DNA from: Hormiphora californensis
Taxonomy: Eukaryota > Ctenophora > Tentaculata > Cydippida > Pleurobrachiidae
NCBI GenBank assembly: GCA_020137815.1
Contig: CM035353.1
Location: 1,268,310 to 1,332,309 of the forward strand
DNA length: 64,000 nt
Reading direction: 5' to 3'
This document shows, piece by piece, positions 37,562-48,319 of this stretch. A program made the translations under genes and the position numbers. The notes beneath the pieces are model-generated. The model saw only the letters and a list, made by a program, of their open reading frames with translations, ran no database searches and was not told where the DNA came from. Each line of letters opens with the position of its first letter. Position 1 is the first letter of the stretch.

Positions 37562-37679
37562 TGACTATGACTGAAGTAGCTAGCGAGAGTGAGCCAAAGA
37601 TAACAGATCATTCGCCTAGCAGTTACACTAAATATGAAGATAGAGGAGAGTATGAATAATCTCAATTCTGTTCCCTGAG

Positions 37680-38382
37680 GAACTCCATTTGGACGCTAAA
37701 TCCTCGTCTCCGGTCCCTATGACGGCATCCCGTCCATCAACGTCTAGTTATATCTCCCACCACCACCCTAAGCCCACCCCACCCTTTACCTACATATCCG
37801 ACTCAGATGAGGAAGACCTCTATTACCATAGCTCGGACCTGAACATGGAGTCATCTGATGATAACAATAACAGTGCCAAGAAGTTACTAAAGGCCAGTGT
37901 TAACAAGCGGCTAAACTTTGACTCCATGATGGACTCCCCGCCGCCCGGTAAATCTGAGTTGTTCTCGCCCATATCATCAGACTCGGACCCTCTTGGGCAC
38001 ATCAAGTACCCTGAGGTCACCACCTCCCCGGTCATCTTGGTCAACTCTGGGGTGGATGTCCAAGACGGGGTGTCATCAGCACCATCATCTGTTAACCTGC
38101 CCAAAAAGGATCTATCTCAGATGAAACCACCCGACCGAGACTCTGGATATTTCACCCAGTTCACACGGTCCAACAGATCGATCCGTCCAAGGAAACGGAG
38201 GCACCTGGTCAGATCTTCTTCACTGGATAAGAAGTACTTTACAACTTCTAACGACCTGTATTCTGCTTCTCTGGAATCGTTCGGGAGTGTCGAGGACCAG
38301 TTTTGTGTAGTTCAATCCATATCTCCCTCATCACCCATCTCAATTAACAGTCGAGAGTTTCTCAGCCCTAGCGTGGGTCCAG
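37680..38382 (+). CDS. Exon 5 of the 35.4 kb gene
   Basis: A 703 bp open exon runs from TCTGTTCCCTGAG (acceptor at 37679, phase 0) to CCAG|GTATGC (phase 1). The roughly 234-residue product has a His/Pro stretch, an acidic patch (SDSDEEDLYY), KRLNFDS, several SP sites, and a basic cluster (SIRPRKRRHLVRSSS) that could serve as a nuclear localisation signal. It looks like a regulated, disordered phosphoprotein segment. I recognise no family. Confidence 0.65.
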
Positions 38383-38396
38383 GTATGCATCATATG

Positions 38397-38510
38397 CTCC
38401 TAATTCACAACTGATATGTTACTCCTTCATAAATACAACTGATTATGTGTTACTCCTTCATAAAAACAACTGATTATGTGTTACTCCTTCATAAATAACT
38501 TTCTGCAAAA
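38397..38510 (+). repeat. Three ~33 bp tandem units in intron 5
   Basis: Units of the form CAACTGATTATGTGTTACTCC + TTCATAAA follow each other directly after the exon 5 donor, with minor variation. Confidence 0.75.
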
Positions 38511-38853
38511 ACACAGCAATGTCAGAGCTTGTTCACGAAATGCACTAGCCAAGCAAGGTACCACATGTCCTTTGTATGTACATTAACAGCTTGTAGCCAT
38601 GCATAGGCCGCTATACTCATTATGTTATGATTCACCGCTCTGAATCATGTCCAGTGAATCGTTCCATCTCAACAACCTCATCATGCACCAGCGGTATACA
38701 TATCTTCCGGCTGTGTGCTGCTCCTTCATAAAATCAACGTTATCCTTCGGTATTTTCATAAAACTTGCTGATCGCTTTCGAAAAATGACCTATGATTAAA
38801 AGTTTGATGCAGCACTCTTATCCCATTACCAATTACATCTCATACACTCCCAG

Positions 38854-39014
38854 ATATCGTGATAACAGAAAACTCAGATACCTGCCTCGATCCGCTGGTA
38901 ACCCCATCAACATGCTCCCTAAAGCACCGAACAGTGCTCCGGATCAAACATTCTAAACAGAGGAATGATGTGAAGAGGAGGTTTAGTGAGACCGCCCTTT
39001 TCAAACAACACAAG
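38854..39014 (+). CDS. Exon 6 of the 35.4 kb gene
   Basis: Acceptor CACTCCCAG at 38853 in phase 1 agrees with exon 5; donor CAAG|GTGAAA at 39015 is phase 0. It encodes about 54 residues (IVITENSDTCLDPLVTPST onward), ending with a basic segment KQRNDVKRRFSETALFKQHK. Confidence 0.65.
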
Positions 39015-39116
39015 GTGAAACTCTCTCACAACTTTAATATGTTCAGACTCTGATCTTGACATGAGAAACATACAAAACACGTGTTATAACACATGTCTCC
39101 ATATCTATCTATGCAG

Positions 39117-39347
39117 GAGCGGTTCCAGCGGCGTAAGGAAATGGAGGAGAAGTGTGTGTCGTTCCCCGATAGCAGCCACAACAAGGCCGAATCACCCCGG
39201 TATATTCGTGATATAGTAAAGAGGGTGAGCTCAATGCTGACACCAACCAGTACCAAGTCCAGGTTGTTAGTCAGTAAGGATAGGAACCGGTCCCATTATG
39301 GTTCCAGTACCAGCGTCTACACGTTCGTGGACTACGCGACCCATCAG
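39117..39347 (+). CDS. Exon 7 of the 35.4 kb gene
   Basis: Acceptor CTATCTATGCAG at 39116 and donor ATCAG|GTAATA at 39348, both phase 0 and consistent with exon 6. It encodes 77 residues, beginning ERFQRRKEMEEKCVSFPD and ending VYTFVDYATHQ. It is less low-complexity than the other exons and is the best query for a homology search. Confidence 0.65.
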
Positions 39348-39352
39348 GTAAT

Positions 39353-40065
39353 AGACATGTCACACATAACCATAACATATCACAAATAACATGTCACACA
39401 TAACCATAAAATATCACACATAGCATGTCACACAGTTCACCTAATGGAGTTTTTAACTAAACGGTATCACATACACACATACACAACAACGGGCCACATG
39501 TTTCACCGCCATGAGTTTGAATTCAGTGAAAGTTGTTTGAGATGTGGAATGGGTTCCCCTAGTTGAGTTTGAATTCAGTGATATAGTTGTTTGAGATGTG
39601 GGATGGGTTTTTGGGTACCAGCTTTCTCCAAGGAAATAATATGCGGCGAAAAATTTTGTTCCAAAATAACAGCGCCGCGAGCTAAAATTATCCGTAATTT
39701 CTGTCATACAATGCAAGTCAATAAAATTACAAAATTATAAATGTTGTTGTCCAACAAAATTCACGGAAATTCAGCTCACGCGATCTCTGTTTGTTGTTTA
39801 CTGTTTGTAATCTCTAACTCTCTCCTTTCCATTGGGAGGATGGTTCATGACGAATGGTAATTGTTCAATATTCTTACCCAGCTTCTGGTTATCACCCAGT
39901 CACAATATGTGTGGTAAATGTCTAGGTAGATAGATCAGGAAGCTGGTAAATGTGATTGTTGTTAAACTGCAGCATGCCACTCATTTAGAGTTGTTGAACT
40001 GCAGTATGCCACTCATTTAGAGTTGTTGAACTGCAGCTATACCACTCATTTGGAGAGCGATATAT
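39353..40065 (+). repeat. Short tandem repeats in intron 7
   Basis: Three separate arrays: CACATAACCATAACATATCA variants at about 39363-39440; two roughly 55 bp copies containing GTTTGAATTCAGTGA at about 39508-39610; three 32 bp copies of GTTGTTGAACTGCAGTATGC + CACTCATTTAGA at about 39958-40065. Confidence 0.7.
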
Positions 40066-40714
40066 CGTTTGAACGTGGGTATTGAGTGCACTGTGTGTGG
40101 TACCAATTGTGTAGTATCACGGTCTGCACTTACGGTGGCTTGTTACACCCAAGTAGAGAGGGCGGGGGAGAGGTAGAGAGGGAGAGGGGGAAAGAGGGAG
40201 TTTCAGGAGAGAGGTAGAGGAACAAATAGAGAGGTAGAAAGAGAAGGAGAGAGAAAGAGAACGGGAAATGGGGAAGGGGAGGTTACTAACCAGTAAACAT
40301 CTGATTACATACACGCTCTGAACATCGACTACCACTTAGTACCACTACTGCAGTTCACTGATCAGATCAAGTGCTGCAGTAACTGGGTAGTTAAACGAGA
40401 TCAGAAAACAGGGATCTCGTTTAGTATCTCGTTTAGTATCTCGTTTAGTATCTCTTATATTATTTGAAGCTACTCCGCCGTGCTCACCTTGCATTGTGTA
40501 TTGTGTGTATCGCGACAACAATGGCTCGGCATGAGTGTGTGTGTCTGCACTTGAATAGTCAACTTTTCAACTCTTGTATAGCTAACAAACAATGTGGTTG
40601 GCCCCAAGCAGATGCGCTTTGGAAATTTCCATATTTATCATTCTGCACCTTCTCTCTCTCTCTTTCCCCTAATGTTGCATAGATGGTTTGAAAAGCTCAT
40701 TAAGCTTTTAACAG
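40066..40714. other. Intron 7 remainder, nothing coding seen
   Basis: GA-rich stretch at about 40152-40280 and three copies of TATCTCGTTTAG near 40408-40455. No exon supported. Confidence 0.45.
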
Positions 40715-40768
40715 CACTCTGATATGTCTCTATTGTCGACTGCAAGAGGGGGAGAGGACCAGCTTGAG
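40715..40768 (+). CDS. Candidate 54 bp exon 8 of the 35.4 kb gene
   Basis: Acceptor AGCTTTTAACAG and donor CTTGAG|GTGAGG bound exactly 18 codons (HSDMSLLSTARGGEDQLE), phase 0 on both sides, matching the phase 0 donor of exon 7. Small size makes this tentative. A possible next exon at 40960 would add about 14 residues ending in TGA at 41004. Confidence 0.45.
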
Positions 40769-40970
40769 GTGAGGGTATCTCTCTCTCTTCCTCCCTCTCT
40801 CCCTCTCATGAAGTTGGGAAGTTTTAAAAAGTATTTTCCCGCATTCCATTCTGAATTGCAATACCAACATTCTCTCTCCTCTGTATCTCCTATATCTCCT
40901 ATATCTTTCTATCAATCTGCTCCTTTGTGAAGCCTGGTTGTGCTGTAACTATATAACAGTTGACTAAAAG

Positions 40971-41310
40971 ATTTCGATGTTTCCCTAAGAAATGGGTCAT
41001 GTGATGAGTCTCCCTCCATACTGTCTGGCGAGACTATAGCTCTTGATATCTTGGAAGATGGAGCTTGTTATTGGTCCCTGATTGGCTGATAACCAGTCAC
41101 GTGACCTAGATAACGAGTTCTGATTGGTTGTTTACTTGTTTCGGTCGGTTCCTGCTTGGAAGATGGAGCTTGTTATTGTTTTTGTCTAGGTTCACAGAAC
41201 CACGTGAGATGGTTGTTAGAGTTACCCCCCCCCCTAGTACAAGATCGACCTGAGAGCGTGTTATGTAGATCGTGTGCTTGCAAGGATTTAATGAGAAGAA
41301 TAATGGAAGA

Positions 41311-41314
<4 letters not shown>
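40971..41314 (+). pseudogene. Candidate exon interrupted by a palindromic insertion
   Basis: Upstream of the insertion one frame reads FDVSLRNGSCDESPS, then SILSGETIALDILEDGACY, before hitting a stop inside the insert. Downstream the same frame resumes with EDGACY, then SQNHVRWLLELPPPL and a Cys-rich CRSCACKDLMRR, up to GAGAGA|GTGAGA. The insertion plus duplication is 105 bp, a multiple of three, but contains in-frame stops. Alternatively only the right part is an exon, starting at the good acceptor TTTTTGTCTAG at 41189 in phase 1. The family is unknown. Confidence 0.35.
41050..41178. mobile_element. CCAAT/E-box element, left-truncated, 24 bp flanking repeat
   Basis: The 81 bp body (41074-41154) matches the complete copy at 31973 from GTCCCTGATTGGCTG to TTCGGTCGGTTCCT but lacks about 28 bp at its left end. 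It is flanked by identical 24 bp direct repeats (41050-41073 and 41155-41178). CCAAT, GTCACGTGAC and the second CCAAT box are all intact. It lies 11 bp upstream of a potential 3' splice site. Confidence 0.75.
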
Positions 41315-41362
<48 letters not shown>

Positions 41363-42169
41363 ATGATTACGACACTGAATGATATTGTGTACCATCGTTG
41401 CAGGATCAGTCAAGTGACACTGTTGATTACTAAGTTCTAGATGCGTATATATTGTCCGCGGGATAGTACTTTCATGTCAGTAATGTTTATAAGCTTGTGT
41501 CGCCAGTACAGGTTATATTGTCCTTCCCATCAACATACATGGACACTTTGCACATAAATATTAGGCTTTATTTATCACAATGATTTGTGACAATTTATGA
41601 CACTCTTCCATTCATTTAGAATGAAACTATGTTTACTATAATAACTCTCTGGTTATCCAAACTGGGCAGAATATTTAGCGATTATTTAAGAGCAGATTGT
41701 CTATTTGGCAAACGGCAAGTAACACTCGATGGACTCCTATGTCAATGTGGTTCTCCTTAATGATCTTCTATTGCCGTCTAAATGACCTATAGGAAGTCAG
41801 TTAAGAGTCTTCCTCTCTTTTCCCCTCCCAAAATGTCTCTCTTCCCTCATCTCTTTTTACCCATTATTGTCTTTAGTCATGTACTTTTTTTTCCTGCTCT
41901 TGTCATCTTTATGTTCTACGTATGCTTTCTTTCTCTATTGCATTTATTATGTCTCTTTTATACTCTCTGTATCTCTCTGCTTTTCTTTCTGCTCTCTCTG
42001 TATCTTGTCTTCTTTACAGCATGCTTCTCTTTTCTCTCATGTTAGCATTTTCTTCTCTGTATGTTGTTCCTCTCATTCTCTCTGTCATGTCTCTTACTGT
42101 CTCTGGCTATCTCTTTTCTCTCTCTCTCTCTTCTCTGTCTCTCTCACTTCTTCTCTCTCTTCTCTCTCT
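41315..42169. other. GA microsatellite and CT-rich intergenic DNA
   Basis: A GA array covers about 41315-41359. From 41780 the sequence becomes CT-rich, with Phe/Leu/Ser frames but no splice sites or domains. No gene is supported. Confidence 0.5.
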
Positions 42170-42910
42170 GGGGAACCCCCCAAACCCCGGGGACAGCGGG
42201 GGGGGAAAAGGGGGGGGGGGGGGAAAAACCAAAAAAAAAACCCAAAAAAAAAAAAAAAAAAAAAGGGGGGGGGGGGGGCCCCCCCAAAAAAAAACCCCCC
42301 CCCCCCCCCCCCCAAAAAAACCCCCCCCAAAAAAAAAAAAAAACCCCCCCCCCCCCAAAAAAAAAAACCCCAAAAAAAAAACTCCCCCTTACGGGGGGGA
42401 AATTTTAAAAAAAAAAAAATTTTTTTTTCCCCCCTTTCCCCTTCTTCTTTTTTCTTTTTCTCTCCCCCCCTTTCTCTTCCCTCTCCTTTTTTTTCCCCTT
42501 CTCTTTCCTTCCTCTCCCCCCCCCCCAAAAAAGGGGGCCATTAAAAAGGGGGAAATTTGAGTCTCCTTTGCCCCACCCCCCAAAGTACGCATATGAAAAC
42601 GTTTTGGAAGGGGAAAAGGATGAGAGAGGGGAGAGGAGAGAGGAGGGGGGGGAAAAGAAACCTATATTTTCCTTGGTCGATCATTTCCCCCAAGCGGGAG
42701 GGGAGAGGAGAGAAAAGAAAAAAGGGGGGAAGAGGGACCAGAAGAAAGAAAGTTAAAAAAAAAAACCCCTTCTTTTTTTCCTTTTTTTTCCCCCGCCTTT
42801 CTCTCTCTCTTCCTTCCCCTTCTCTTCTCTCTTCTTTTCCTCTTCTCCCCTTTTTTTTCCCCACTTTTTCTTGGGAAAACCCAAAGACCTTTTTTCCGAA
42901 ATAAACCACA
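42170..42910. other. Homopolymer blocks, suspect sequence
   Basis: Long alternating runs of G, A and C (for example 42198-42400) are followed by CT- and GA-rich smears. The overlapping frames of Lys/Pro/Gly/Phe on both strands are meaningless. The texture matches that at 6250-7640 and suggests low-quality consensus. Confidence 0.7.
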
Positions 42911-44132
<1,222 letters not shown>

Positions 44133-44183
44133 GTTACCATGGAAACACGTACCATGTCACGTGCATCATGTCACGTGACCAAT
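44133..44183. promoter_or_regulatory. X-box, two E-boxes and CCAAT in 51 bp
   Basis: GTTACCATGGAAAC (44133-44146) fits an RFX X-box. It is followed by GTCACGTG (44157) and GTCACGTGACCAAT (44170-44183), which holds a second E-box fused to a forward CCAAT box. This density suggests a promoter or enhancer, perhaps for the candidate exons at 44771 and 45488. It is not another copy of the mobile palindrome because the flanking sequence differs. Confidence 0.5.
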
Positions 44184-44770
44184 CTGTATTTCATGTGTAC
44201 TGTACTTCCGCACACCAGCAGTTATACCCCACTCCCCGTACAATTGCTTCTTTTGTCCAGCTTGTGTGTGTGTGGTATTAGTTTCCCCAGCAGATAATTA
44301 CCCTGTAGTACAGCTGTAGTTTCCCCAGCTGTAATTACTGCACCATATAATGGGGCCCACCACCACCATGATACAACCCGGCAATCCAATCTTTGCAGTG
44401 CTACTCTGATCATATACTTTGTTTTCTGGGAGGCCCAGGATCACCTGGTAGTGAAATTACCCCTCCGCAAAAGCTCACTGGTCTTGTTGCTTTCTGGGTG
44501 GTCCAGGACTTGGCCTTGTTGATATGTGACGTTTTGTTTGAAGCTATATGACTGGGATGTATTACCACAATTACCGGTGCCGACATGTCTAACCACCACC
44601 ATCACATGACACCCCAATCTTTGTGCCATGTGTGGACCCTATCACGCGGACAGACAAATACAATACACACGTTATACAAGCTGTGATCGAGTCTTGAGGC
44701 AATCAGGGAGGGTATCTGGTGATCGCTTTTATTCGACTTTCTCATTCACAATTCATCGTTGCCCCCATAG

Positions 44771-44863
44771 TTCACTCCTCATTCATGTTGCGCATGATTC
44801 CCTATCTAATTCCAGACCAAATGTGTGGCTTTTCCGCATTTGATTGGGTGTTGGCCGTTGCAG
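44771..44863 (+). CDS. Candidate 93 bp exon, hydrophobic peptide
   Basis: A pyrimidine-rich acceptor (CGTTGCCCCCATAG at 44770) and donor TTGCAG|GTATGC bound 31 codons. Both edges are phase 1 in the only open frame (HSSFMLRMIPYLIPDQMCGF, then SAFDWVLAVAG). The peptide is hydrophobic, unlike the Ser-rich exons, and may be part of a membrane or folded protein. No homology is recognised. Confidence 0.35.
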
Positions 44864-45487
44864 GTATGCATAACACTCTTATATCTCTCTCTCTCTTTCT
44901 CTCTATCTCTCTTTCTCTCACCTTCCCCATCTCGCCGGATATTTTCCCACGACAGTCCTACACACTTGTGCGTGCAGGGACAACTGCATTAGTGTGATGT
45001 TTTTCCCAGTAAGATTTGCTCTTGAAGGAATGAGATCCTGCTGCAGCCACCCTGTATATGATCTTGTACTGTCATATTCCTCCGCTGCTGTCCTCCTCGT
45101 TATTAATTAGACATCCCCTCTCCCAATAAACGGTAGGTGACTGTTACAGTTACAGTAGTAATCTTCCTACTACTAAGGGATGTAATAGACACGGCTCCTT
45201 TTCTCCCTCTCTCTCTCCAGCCCCCTCTCTCCTCTCTCCAACCCCCTCTCCGGCCCCCCCTCTCTCTGCCCCCCTCTCCGCCCCCTTCCTCTCTCCAGCC
45301 TCCGCATCCTGTCTAATGTTTTGTAGCGGCTGGCGTAGTACTGTTGTTTCACTGCACCACACGGATTACCCCTGCACACTTGTGTATACTTGCTGTGTAG
45401 TGTTGTTGTTGTTGTTGTAAGCGCCTCCGCTTCCGGTCCTCTACTTGAGATTTTATCCCGTCCGGCAGCCAGTTCCTCACGCCCGAG
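44864..45487. other. Putative intron, CT-rich
   Basis: CT-rich blocks at about 44882-44920 and 45200-45300. No coding signal. Confidence 0.4.
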
Positions 45488-45676
45488 ATGGACGGAGCTC
45501 AGGTTCCAGAGTTTCCTCTTTCCCCCGGGAGAGTATTCTTCCTCCGTCTTATGTCTATGGATTTAGAGATAAGGGTGGAATCGTCTCCCATAACTGTCTT
45601 GACAGGTCTCATGAAGAGGGCCGCACCAGCACTGTTTTCACATTGTGCCAGTCTCGGATATCTTCAGCGACCTCTG
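45488..45676 (+). CDS. Candidate 189 bp Ser/Arg-rich exon
   Basis: Acceptor CCTCACGCCCGAG at 45487 and donor CTCTG|GTGAGT at 45677. Read with phase 1 at both ends it gives GRSSGSRVSSFPRES, then PSYVYGFRDKGGIVSHNC and an end rich in Ser/Thr, matching the style of the exons at 19.5 and 36 kb. A competing frame begins with ATG exactly at 45488 (MDGAQVPEFPLSPGR) and ends in phase 0. The sequence does not decide between them. Confidence 0.4.
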
Positions 45677-45959
45677 GTGAGTGGTATCTCAGCATTGGTC
45701 GTTTTCGATGTGGCCTTGGCTAGGACAATTCGGACGCTCCATTGACTATGGCACCTTTATAGATTTTGCGCTGCCAACCTCTGATTTGTAATCAGTACTC
45801 CATGGGGGTTCATGGAACATCACTTTTTGTTCATGATGCAGATGCAGCGTCCGGCCGTTCATGGGGTAATTAGGGCAGGTTCCTTCCCAAAACGGAACTC
45901 TGGCGTGTAGAAAGTTTAGAGGTTTCGGTATCTATGTGCGTCACTCATAGAAATTTGTT
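45677..45959. other. Intergenic between exon and LINE 3' end
   Basis: No feature recognised. The LINE 3' untranslated tail may extend into this stretch; in the sense direction repeated ATAACCCTCCAT lies near 45990-46015, and no poly-A tract marks the end. Confidence 0.4.
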
Positions 45960-46007
45960 GTATAGTGTGGGATGGTGGTTTGAAATATGGAGGGTTATTA
46001 TGGAGGG

Positions 46008-47527
46008 TTATCTGAACAGTTTGCTTTTGTGTATTAATTGGGTGAATTTGTTCCAGTCAAGGTTCTCGTCTCCATAGATTTCCTCAACTACATTTTGGTA
46101 GTTTAGTCTGTATCTAACCTCATCAAGTCTGGGGCAATATATGATGACATGTTCTGAGTTCTCTTTCGCGTTGCAGAGGTCGCATTTTGGGTTAATTTTT
46201 GAATCTTGGTGATGTTGGGAGGCCGCGAGGTTGTTTTGGCCCGAGATTGCTAGTGTTAGTTCTCTGAGCAGTCTTTTATCAGTGACCTTTATGGGATTTT
46301 GTATTAGCTCTGTTACTATGGCGGTTGTGAATCTGTTGTATTTCTTGTTTATCAGGTTCGTCGTATTTCTTGTTTTTAGATATTCTTTGATCTTGTTTTT
46401 GATCTGGGAGGTATTTAATCCTATGTCATTTTGAGTACTTGGGCTCGCTGCCGCTGCTTCTTTTGCCAGTTTGTCTGCTTTTTCATTTCCTGCGATGTTG
46501 GCGTGGGCTTTGACTTTTTCTATTGTTAATGTGTTTAATCTTTGGAGTTCGTGTAATTTTGATATTGTTCTGGTTAGTTGTTTGGAACAACTTAACTTCC
46601 CAAAAATTCTGTTTATCGTTGTTTGGGAGTCTGACTTAATTATTATGTTATGATTGGTAATATTTTTGTTGAGGAGGTGGTCGGCTACTATTTCGATAGC
46701 CTTGAGTTCGGCTTGGTTAATAGTGTTTTCTGGTGCCAGGGGATATTTGAGTTCGCATACCTCTTCGGGGAAGTATATTGCTGCGCCTGCTCCCGTAATT
46801 TGCTTGTAAGGTTTTTTGGTTTTGATTACTGATCCATCGGTGTATGCCACTATTTCTTTCCATTGGGGGTAAGAGATTCCTTGGATCACGTTAATTGGGA
46901 CTGGAGCTGAGTTGTCTATATTTCCTGTGGTTATTCCTATCTCTTGTAGTAGTTTTGTCATCTCTTTCGCGTGGGTAGGGAAGGCTCTCTTTCCATGGTT
47001 CTGATCGGGGAGCCATCTGTTGTTTGTTAATAGGTGGAGAAATTCTGCTACTAGAGTCTTTATGATGTGGTTATCTGCTGGGGCTGTCCCTGCCAAGGTG
47101 TGCATTACTATGGGTTGAGTTTTGCTGTGTGCACCTGTAATGATTCTTAGCGCATGGTTTTGGGCAGCTTGGACTTTTTCGTATAATGCTTTGTTGTTTA
47201 GTAATCGATGTCCCCATAATGTTGCCGCATATGTGAGCTGGGGCATGATTAGCTGATTGTGTATGAATCGTGCTTTAGCAATGTTCATTCCCCAGTGCTG
47301 GGCGAAGTTTCTTCTTAGTGGTCCTGCGATAGCTTTCATCGCTGCTATTTTTGTGTTGACGTGTTTTTTGTAGCTTAGGTGTGAGTCTAGTATGACTCCT
47401 AGGTAAGTAGCTTCTGTTTTGATAGGATAGTCTGTTCCTTGTACTGTTATTTTTTTGAGTTTGTGTTTTTGGGTGGGGTTGTGGAATACTACTATGTTGG
47501 TTTTGGTTTCGCTAAGTTTTAGGCCTT
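46008..47527 (-). pseudogene. LINE ORF2, C-terminal part (RT thumb, RNase H, CCHC)
   Basis: Continuation of ORF2 after the insertion. It opens with KGLKLSETKTNIVVF, the stretch that normally follows the YADD block, then YLGVILD and the thumb region. A type I RNase H domain has catalytic D242 (AYTDGS), E285 (NQAELKAIE), D311 (KSDSQTT) and D363 (GNEKADKLAKEAA). A C-terminal zinc-binding CDLCNAKENSEHVIIYC (C460, C463, H471, C476) follows. Residue numbers are from the ATG at 47561, whose first about 11 codons belong to the inserted element. All catalytic residues are intact, so the damage is confined to the insertion. Confidence 0.85.
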
Positions 47528-48319
47528 TAGTAGAGTCGATAACTACATCGACCTCTCCCAATTGTTCCAGTTTTTGTCACATCTGTTTGGAGCCTCGACA
47601 CGACCTCTAAACAGGTGTTACTTTTTCACAAACTGTTTTCATCTTGGTGTAATCAGCAGTTGAAATGTTGCTGATCACAACAAAAACCTAACTATTTTTT
47701 TTCAACTTGGGGTAAAACCATGGGTGTCAAAAGTTAGCTCTAAGTCCCCTGAGTAACCATCCGGAGACTCTAAGAGATATTTCAAGCCGTTCTCCCGTAA
47801 TCATTAATCCCGGTAAAGAGAAAAACACAATGCGGACGTACGTGAGCGCTGGCAGGCTGTTTACATGTTATTGTATGTCTCTCACTCTCTCTGGAAAAAC
47901 CGCACGTGCGGTTGCGCCGCGCGAGATAACTCTTTCTCAAGGGGGAGAAAAGAGAGAGACGCACATTAACGTTATACATTAAAGTTGAGGTTGTAGGCAA
48001 TTGCACGTACGCCCATACTCAAATATGTGCTCTACCGGGAAAATGATTACAGGAGAACGGCTTGAAATATCTCTTAGAGTCTCCGGATGGTTACTCAGGG
48101 GACTTAGAGCTAACTTTTGACACCCATGGTTTTACCCCAAGTTGAAAAAAAATAGTTAGGTTTTTGTTATGATCAGCAACATTTCAACTGCTGATTACAC
48201 CAAGATGAAAACAGTTTGTGAAAAAGTAACACCTGTTTAGAGGTCGTGTCGAGGCTCCAAACAGATGTGACAAAAACTGGAACAATTGGGAGAGGTCGAT
48301 GTAGTTATCGACTCTACTA
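47528..48319. mobile_element. TA-inserted element with ~290 bp TIRs, inside the LINE
   Basis: The arms 47530 to about 47820 and about 48029 to 48317 are inverted repeats (starting GTAGAGTCGATAACTACATC), bordered by TA at 47528-47529 and 48318-48319. An inner TA pair 3 bp farther in is an equally possible boundary. The interior carries the hairpin CCGCACGTGCGG and no transposase. It splits LINE ORF2 directly after the YADD block, so it is younger than the LINE. Removing it with one TA leaves a +1 frame offset, so either the duplication is not simple or the LINE has another indel nearby. Confidence 0.75.

Noticed and set aside
41867-42592. Overlapping long frames of Lys/Pro/Gly and Phe/Gly on both strands
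   Set aside because: They arise from homopolymer-smeared sequence and are open in nearly all frames.
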